Notes under the pieces: generated by a model
Told to the model about the DNA's origin: nothing
Database searches by the model: none
The model's input: the letters and a program-made list of their open reading frames with translations, nothing else
Made by a program: the position numbers and the translations under genes
Shown: positions 57,141-64,000 of the stretch, piece by piece
Layout: each line of letters begins with the position of its first letter
Position numbering within the stretch: position 1 is the stretch's first letter
Assembly (NCBI GenBank): GCA_034509755.1
Contig: CM067550.1
Span: 4,147,001-4,211,000, forward strand
Direction: 5' to 3'
Length of the DNA: 64,000 nucleotides
Source of the DNA: Anisodus tanguticus
Lineage: Eukaryota; Streptophyta; Magnoliopsida; Solanales; Solanaceae

Positions 57141-58703
57141 TGAGGTATGGAAGCCGATTGGTTGCTAGCACTTTTTTGTTGGTAATGCGTATATACTTTT
57201 TTGCATTTATCTTGTATGCTAGACAAAACTTCTTCTTTAGTTGGTTCCTTAGGTGGTTGTTCATTTGGATTTTTTGGAGTTGGAGGTGGAAGTACTGCTA
57301 TACAATCATAAATAGTTTCAATAAGTGATTTACAACCGTCTATTTTAATAGTCGGATTTAATATAGCACCAATAATATAACTAGTGAGAATAGGGAAAAA
57401 AAAAATTAATTTGATAAACATTTTTTAATAGGTTTCCATATATTCACTAAGTAAAAAAAAAAATTAGAGCTATATAAAATAACATAGTTGAAATAGTAGG
57501 ATAATATATACCAAAAAAATTTATAGTTGCTTGAAAAAAAATCTCTAAAAATACAATAAGTCTGAAATTTTTTCTCAATCGTTATCTACAACCATATCAG
57601 TTGGATTTTGATTAGGGGCATTAAAAATTAAAGTTATAGGTCTTCTATAATCATAAGCAACAAATAGTTGTTCATATAAAGAATTATACCTAGTCGCTAC
57701 TTTTTCGGGAATTTTTCTATAAGGTAGTCTACATTCGTGGCAAGTTTTTCTATATTCTTTTTTTCTTTGTATTCTATTACTTTTAAAAATAAAGTTTATA
57801 GCAAATTGTACTTTATAAATAATGTCTTCATAAAGTGATAGACCATCCTTTAGAACTAAGTTATAAATATGGCCCGCACATTTTATATGAAAATGATTAG
57901 GAAAAGATGGAGGTAAAAGATTTTTTAAAAGTCTAATAGCATAATTATTAGAAGAAGCATTATCTAACGTAACAGTCATTATTTTGTCAGTTATACCATA
58001 ATAATCGCAAATTTGATGAATATTTTCTGCAATAAAATTTCCAGTGTGTCTATCATCAATATATCTATATGCTTAAATACTTTTTTGCATAGACATTTAT
58101 AATCTATCCAATGACATGTTACATTTAAATAATCATGGCCGATAGTACTACAGCCTATATCAGACGTAATAGATACTTTGCTAGAAAAATGATATAATGA
58201 ATAACGTAAATATTGTTGATATTCATGTGCAAATTTAAAAATGTCTCTCTAACAGTTGATCTAGAAAACCGTTAAAAGCACGATTATACATATCTCTAAT
58301 GTAATGAATAAAACTAGGAGATGAAGGAAATGAAAAAGGCAAACCCTCCACCGCAACTAATTTTGCTATTGCTTCCCTATCTCTATGCTTATCGTATTTA
58401 GGACCTACAATTCCTTCCATCGTCGGGTTAATTTGACCATGTACTTGATCCGGGACACTGTGTGAACGTTGTCCCGAATGAGAGCGCATTGACGCACCCG
58501 ACTTTGTAGCCTCGTATTCATCCTACCTAGCTTTGTGAAAACTTTGTACATGTCTAAATAAACCTCTCGTCCCGCCCTGACATTTTCCCATTTTAAATTT
58601 ATAAACATTTTTACACATTTGGCATCTAACTACTTGATTCTCTTGGTCCCTATCAAAAAAATCTCATGCAACAGATTTTAATTTTCGTTGTGTGGGGTCT
58701 CGT

Positions 58704-61287
58704 TGTTGACACCCAATTTTGTCCCCTTTTTTCCGATTATCTGTTTGAGTTTAAAATACTTTGACACCCCATTTTGGCCATCCTTTCTCTTCAATTAATT
58801 TCACTATGCTTCTCAGTCTTGAAAATTCTCCAAAAATAAATTTTGACATTTTTACCAATTACCACATAATTTTGAAAATACTAAGTATTATGTTTTTATA
58901 ATTAAAGTAATCAAAAAATAATTTTAATATTCCGACGTCGGTATTGGTGATCGATTTTCCCTCATAATGTTTCACCAATTACTAAATTAATCACTTTTTA
59001 TTTATTTATATGAATATTCTATTTCTCTCAAACTAAACACATATATTAAATCACTTGTATCATAATTTATATATGTACGCACTTTTGGAAATTAATTAGG
59101 ACAAATAAGCATATATTAATTAATTAAAGTAGGAAAAGGAATTAAGAGAATTGGATTAGTTACCAATTAATTCATACTACAATTGGGCTAATTAATTCCA
59201 CCAACATTTCAATTCCCACCAGCCCAATTCGGCCACCCGTCGACCCAACACCCTTTTCTTTTACCCTAAGCCCAACCTTTTCGCCCATATTCTTCAAACC
59301 CAAACCGTGGCCCAACAAAACTAAAACCCATTACCCACCAGAACCTATCCCGACCAAACGATGCCTCCAAAAAACCAGTTGCCCTTCCACCGACGTTCCA
59401 CCTTACCCGCCGGATAATCGCCTTCGTCAGCCAACAGTGTAATCGACTTTTCCCATCACATCCCTTGTCATCTTCCCCTTTTAAGACACTGAAAAGCAGC
59501 CATAACCTGTTGTCCGCGAAAGAAGAACTCGAAGAGCTTCCGGTTCAAAGCTCGTTGCATGTTCAAATTCGATGGGTAAAGGCACCAATGCATACCCTTT
59601 TATCATCATCTCTTCCTTTTCAAAATCGGTCAAAACCGTCACTTTTTTTTCCTTTTTCTTTGAATTCAAAATTCGAACTAAAGCTTCTTGAAGAAGATGT
59701 TGAAATCCCTCAATTTTGGCTATAAATACAGCACTTTAGGTTGTGTTTGAGGGGGTTCTTTTCGGGAGGTTTTGTGTTTTTTTTTCAAAAAAAGGATCTC
59801 GGTTCTTTTTCAAAAGCAGAACAAAAATCCATCTTTTATTAGGTTTTTCAGAAGCAAATAGGCAAAACAAAACCCCCTTTTGAACAGCTTTCGATTCTAA
59901 AAACCCTTTTGTTTACTCTCATTTCCGGCTCGGCAAAGCCATAAAACATTATGTTCTTTTCGCAATCGCATAAACACACTTCTCCAAGCGAGATCGACGG
60001 TTTGAAATGACGCCTCGGTTCGCTGCCCGGAGAAGGTGTTTTACCCTTTCCCTTTGCATGTTCCGTGGGCCTGTGGCCCCGCATTCCGTCTCCTGCCCAT
60101 CTATCTTGAAATTGTTGGGGCTTGAGGGTCTAACAACATATTGCTTTATTGTGCTAAAATCATTTATTTACATTTTCTTATACATGTGTGTTTTCATGTT
60201 CTGTCACTAATCCTTTTCTTTTGTTTTGTTTTACGTGAAATGCATCGGGAGCAATGAAGAGTCTCGGTATGAGACTCATCATGACCATTATCAAACGAAG
60301 ACCCGCGTCCATGTTCCTTGTATCCTCCAACCTCGGGATTTCTAATCCGGATTGTAATTTAATTATTTAATTTTGTGCAATCATAGGAATACTTAGAATA
60401 ATTAGGCTTCGAATGGATAAATTAATAGAGTAGTTTAAAATTGGAAATCCGCTGCTAGTTTAGTTATTTTAGGATCGTCGTGTATGTTTCAAACTTACAA
60501 AACAACTTGATCGTCCTTTATTCGCATTACCAATCATACAAACAAAGTTTCATTTTTTATCCGATTCGCAACTTTAAGATGACTTTCATAAAAATCACTT
60601 CTTTGAATTATAAATAATTTACTTTCCTCCTTTACTATCAAATGCAAGAAATATGTATTTTATATATAATATCATGAAAATGCATACTTTATCCAAAAAT
60701 CAACTTTCTAAGTATTTTATAAATAATTTCATACAAATACATACTTTTATCCAAAAATCCACTTTACATATATTTTATAAATAATGCCATACAAATGCAT
60801 ACTCTTATCTAAGGAAATCAATTTTACATGTACTTTTATAAACAATGTGATGCATACTTTTCGGATTTTATTTCTCAAAATCACAATCGCTTTTTCAACA
60901 CTCCCCAAAATGGATAAGTGGTAAAAATCTTTTACATTGTCAAAAATGCATCCTTTTTTAATTATTTGCAACATCCTTTTAACTTTATACTTTTAAACAT
61001 GCATTTTCTCCTTAGCATAATAATTAACCTGAGTTTGACCGGATAACCGCAAGTTAGCGGATCTTAAAGGATGCCTAACCCCTTCCATTTAGGATAATAG
61101 AGAACATTTACCTAGAATCTCATAGTTTAGCAGATCAGTAATCGGAATTCACTTTGCAGCATTTAGTTAATATTTACGTGTCCTAATTCACCGTAAAAAT
61201 AATTAGGTGGCGACTCCTCAACAGCATTTATCAATCCAGGAAATCGACCTATTAAGTAGCGAACCGTGGTAAAAAACGGGCGCGACA
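58704..61287 (+). mobile_element. solo LTR of a Ty3/gypsy-type element (2584 bp)
   Basis: Starts TGTTGACACCCAATTTTG and ends GGGCGCGACA, with target duplication CTCGT on both sides (58699-58703, 61288-61292). The end includes 'AGGTGGCGACTCC', a phrase I associate with long LTRs of Tat/Ogre-type gypsy elements. A TATA box lies in GGCTATAAATACAGC at about 59719. No paired LTR and no pol motif are inside, so it is a single LTR. The lineage is an inference. Confidence 0.82.
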
Positions 61288-62342
61288 CTCGTCTCATACT
61301 AGGGGGAATAGGAGGTGTTTCAGTTTCAGTTTGAGGTGTACTAGTGGATGTGTCATCTATATTAGTGAGTGTGTCATCTAGATTATCTTCTAAATTAAAG
61401 TCTTGTTGAGTTGCAGAATATATCTCATCGTCTCATGGTATATCATTAAAAAAATCAGTTTCATCTATATGAGTGTAATCAATCAAATCATCATGTCTGG
61501 GAATAGGATGACTAGAAAAAGTACTCATGCTCTTGTTACCCCTACTAGAAGAAGCACTGTTACCCTTACCCTTAAACATACCTCTTAATCCTTTCATTTT
61601 AATTATGGTAATAAATAATTAAAGATAATGAAATTAAGTGCAATAATTAAAATAAAGTAACAATAATAATTTAAAGAAGGAATGAAGGTACCAAACGCCG
61701 ACGTAACGTCGACGTGTAATCGAGGTTGAAAATTGAAATTTTGCTCGATGGATGATCCTCAAGCTAGTTGTCAACTTCAATCCCAAATTTTGAACTTTGA
61801 TACAATTATACAAATGAACAAATAAAATATAATATTCAGTAGGCAATGTAGACTTGTAAAGAGGTAGATTGGGAGATTAGAGAGATTGTAGGAAGATTTG
61901 TGATAAAGATGAAGAGAAAATGAGGTATTTATAGTTGGAAAATTGGGTTAAAGTATAAATATATTAACTTAGGAATTAAAAATAAATATTAAAGGGGTAT
62001 GGGGGTTGGGGGAGGCCAAAAATAGCCGTTGTGCAACGACCATTTTTTTCAAAGGGGAGGGGGCGGGATCGGGGCGAGTCGGGTGGACCGGGGCGGGGTT
62101 GGGGTCAGGTCGGGACCGGGCCGACCCGGCCCACTGGCCCGCCCTAGGGTAAACACCTTGGGCCATGACTAGATCCGCCAATGCCCATGGCTATTCTTTG
62201 GGTTGGCGTCTAAGCCTAAGCCATAGCGTCTAAATTATTTAAAGTTTAGCCGACACTTAAAAGAGGGGTATGACCTGTCACTCTTCTTCTATTTCCTCTT
62301 CTTTTTTTTTATATCCAGCTTCTCGGCTTACGCCAGACGATT

Positions 62343-62910
62343 CCTGAAGATAGTAGTCCCGGTCCCTCAGCACTACTACCAGTAAATCGCGGGATGTGCC
62401 TGAATGACCAGAGTTTGAGAATAGAGCAACTGATATCACCTACAAGGTCCTACCCCAGAAGAGAGAAAATTGCTCTTATCAGGGTTCGAATCCACGCTGC
62501 AGGCCTTCAGCTGGATTTTATGTTCCTCTCTTTTGCCCTCCAGCTATGCCCCGGGGACTTCTTTTTCCTCTTCTTTACCAAGACAAGAAACATAGGAACC
62601 ATACAAATAATGTTTCACATTCAAACTTAAATTTAGGACAGTTCAATGAAGCACAATTGAAAATTTAGGAAAATTCCGAAGTTCTATTTTCTGAAGATAG
62701 TAGTGTCGGTCCCTCAGCAGTACTATCAGTAAATCGCGGAATGTGCCTGAATGACAAGGATTTGAGAACAGAGTAAATGATATCACCTACAAAGTCCTAC
62801 CCTAGAAGGGAGCAAATTGCTCCCACCAGGGTTCAAACCCACGATGCAGGCCTCCAGCTGGATTTTAAGTTCCCCCCATTTGCCATCCAGCTATGCTCGC
62901 GGGACTTATA
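62343..62910 (+). repeat. two direct copies of a 215-bp repeat with a B-box-like motif
   Basis: Copy 1 (about 62343-62556) and copy 2 (about 62690-62907) both carry 'GAAGATAGTAGT', 'GGTCCCTCAGCA', 'GTAAATCGCGG', 'ATATCACCTACAA' and 'GGGTTCGAATCCACG' (copy 2 GGGTTCAAACCCACG). GGTTCGAATCC is the tRNA/pol III B-box, but I do not see a good A-box or tRNA fold, so SINE identity is unproven. Confidence 0.7.
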
Positions 62911-62982
62911 TGATGAGTTTTTTATTTCGTTGTAACGTAAGCATTAAATATAATGAAGATCACTTTTTCCGATTCCAATTAT

Positions 62983-63914
62983 TGTTGGAAATTTACTAAA
63001 TGTGGAAATAAGTATATCCCATTAATTTATGACTCGAACAATTGGGCCCGCACATCGGAAATGTCGTTTCCACATACGTGCACACGTAGTGCCAAGTATC
63101 ACAAATTTCATTAAGTGAAAGAGATATTGGTACATATGTAATACGTTTGAGACATAGAATTATGGATAGTTATTGGCCAAATGACAAAGTATTCCACGTT
63201 GGTAAAAGAAAGAAGAAGTGTACGAAGTGTAAGATGAAACGAGTTGAAAATTGTCGCGGCGCCACACCGTCGGAGTCGCGGCGCCGGAGCGCCTCTCAGG
63301 CAGCACCGAGGTGTTAATTTGGAGGGCAGTGACTGGAGCCGCGACGCTAATTCACAGCACCGCGGCGCTTCGGAGGCAGAATGATGCGACGGGAAGTTGG
63401 AAAAATCTTACATTTGGGCTGGTTTTGGAGCATTGATTCTCCATTACTTGGTACATGAATTCAACCATTATTTGGTTGAATGTAACCCCTATATTAAGTG
63501 TCATTACATGGCTATTGAAGGCCATTAGTTGGCTAGTTGAGGAGTCTTCTCCTTACACTATAAATTGAGGCCTTTGGCTCAATTGAACAACACTCAACAC
63601 TTAGAAAATTCTCCAGATTTTTTGATTTCATACTTTTCCTCTCTAGCAAAGTCACTATACTCAAAGTTCTTCAAGAGTAACACTTGAGTTTCCTTTGCTC
63701 ATTTATTAAGTTGCTATTGTATCTTGGGAGACTATTGCTCAACATCGTAAAAGGAGATATACGGGGCAATCTTATCTTAAAGACAGAGTCCCATCACTCG
63801 ACTCAGCAAATTACACAAGCAGTTTGTTAAGGTTTTGATTTCCAATTTTATTGTAATTGTTTGTTTATCTTTTCTACTATTGTAATAGTTACTTACCTCC
63901 CGTTCCCTACAACA
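62983..63914 (+). repeat. 5' LTR of long-LTR copia element E (932 bp)
   Basis: Starts TGTTGGAAATTTACTAAATG and ends CCCTACAACA. Shares 'GAGATATTGGTACA', 'GTTTCCTTTGCTC' and 'ATACGGGGCAATCTTATCTT'-type blocks with LTR C and the solo LTR. It has a GC-rich island (63250-63375) rich in GCGGCGCC and a TATAAATT box near 63560. A purine-poor ATTAT precedes it. The element continues past the right edge. Confidence 0.85.
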
Positions 63915-63967
63915 ATTGTATCCCAATAATTTTAAGACAAGATTTTCGTTGTAAGTAAGTTAGAAAG

Positions 63968-64000
63968 ATGACTGTCATAAATCAAACTGCTTCTGATTCT
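63968..64000 (+). CDS. start of gag of element E, cut by the window edge
   Basis: The eleven codons 'MTVINQTASDS' follow LTR E at the same distance as the gag Met follows LTR C (14569). It continues outside the window, so integrity is unknown. Confidence 0.65.
   Translation, partial: MTVINQTASDS

Larger units (their letters stand above)
56242..61598 (-). pseudogene. hAT transposase (BED/RNase-H-like/dimerisation), broken
   Basis: The start at 61598 gives 'MKGLRGMFKGKGNSASSS' and an acidic, Thr-rich N-terminus with one TGA stop, to 61293. After the solo LTR it resumes at 58703 with a BED zinc finger ('CQMCKNVYKFKMGKCQGG', 'GLFRHVQSFH'). The core follows: 'SKVSITSDIG' with 'YLNVTCHWID' near 58080-58180, and 'DNASSNNYAIRLLKN', 'FHIKCAGHIYNLVLKDGL' in 57575-57979. 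56636-57421 has 'PILTSYIIGAILNPTIK', then a poly-Ser tract from the microsatellite. 56242-56640 is the dimerisation domain ('EDLLKY', TAG, 'RENENTFLTLSKMVRDVLNI', 'SESAFSAERFQIGEHRHSL'). Stops and at least one frameshift make it inactive. Confidence 0.9.
55862..62146 (-). mobile_element. hAT transposon, 6.3 kb, interrupted
   Basis: The 8-bp target duplication GGGTAAAC (55854-55861 and 62147-62154) fits the hAT superfamily. The left end starts TAGGGGTGCCCAACAGGGCGGG and the right end inverted starts TAGGGCGGGCCAGTGGGCCGG, both followed by unusually GC-rich subterminal sequence. The reverse strand encodes a BED-finger, RNase-H-like transposase with C-terminal dimerisation region, now broken. 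It contains a 2.6-kb gypsy-type solo LTR (58704-61287) and a huge GAA microsatellite (56782-57140). Confidence 0.9.
55690..62178. mobile_element. MITE-like repeat split by the hAT transposon
   Basis: The left half (55690-55861) starts CAGTGGCGGATCCAGG. The right half (62147-62178) ends ACTAGATCCGCCAATG, whose reverse complement CATTGGCGGATCTAGT matches the left end. Joined across the hAT they form one short inverted-end element of the 'TGGCGGATC' type common in nightshade DNA; a diverged relative is at 9996-10225. Confidence 0.65.

Noticed and set aside
56770..57328. Long open frames of poly-Arg, poly-Leu and poly-Ser
   Set aside because: They are the readings of the GAA/TTC microsatellite. 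Only the reverse Ser frame joins flanking transposase sequence, and that gene is broken.
62980..64000. Reading LTR E together with LTR C as one very large element
   Set aside because: Element C has its own matching LTR and target duplication; LTR E clearly diverges from LTR C and starts a separate gag.

Overview
This window is nuclear DNA of a flowering plant, most likely a member of the Solanaceae. It is AT-rich. It holds two spliced genes with clear plant orthologues, copies of short repeats that look like the SINE and MITE families common in nightshade genomes, and nested LTR retrotransposons and DNA transposons. I cannot name the species.

The two cellular genes sit tail to tail. A 15-exon PHO1-type phosphate exporter gene runs left to right (34932-43060, 791 codons rebuilt from splice sites). 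A 3-exon long-chain fatty alcohol oxidase gene runs right to left (48949 down to 43727, 741 codons). Their stop codons lie 666 bp apart. Both reading frames are intact, with standard GT-AG introns and a TATA box upstream. The alcohol oxidase introns have collected one SINE and at least five MITEs.

Nearly everything else is mobile DNA. From left to right: the 5' part of a reverse-strand Ty1/copia element (1-2449); a second reverse-strand copia element with two LTRs (2510-7814); a MITE, a TRIM-like remnant and a large inverted repeat broken by a copia LTR remnant (about 10-12.2 kb); a long-LTR copia element with 5-bp target duplications and a badly eroded interior (13156-19851); SINE fragments and a 640-bp chimeric retroposon bounded by a 17-bp target duplication (21057-21696); a reverse-strand solo LTR of the long-LTR family (26666-27779); a TRIM-like array (about 30.3-30.8 kb); and a short non-autonomous Helitron (31387-32914).

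Right of the genes come a reverse-strand copia element with both target duplications (49593-54578), just upstream of the alcohol oxidase gene, and then a three-level nest: a MITE split by a 6.3-kb hAT transposon (55862-62146), itself split by a 2.6-kb gypsy-type solo LTR (58704-61287). The hAT coding region carries a very long GAA/TTC microsatellite. The window ends in the first LTR and first gag codons of another long-LTR copia element (62983-64000).

I found no CRISPR array, operon, rRNA, convincing tRNA gene or organelle-derived block. I see no clearly new biological system. The most useful leads are the eroded long-LTR family with a GC-rich island in every LTR, the chimeric SINE retroposon, the duplicated alcohol oxidase upstream region with a copia LTR reading toward the gene, and the microsatellite inside the hAT transposase.
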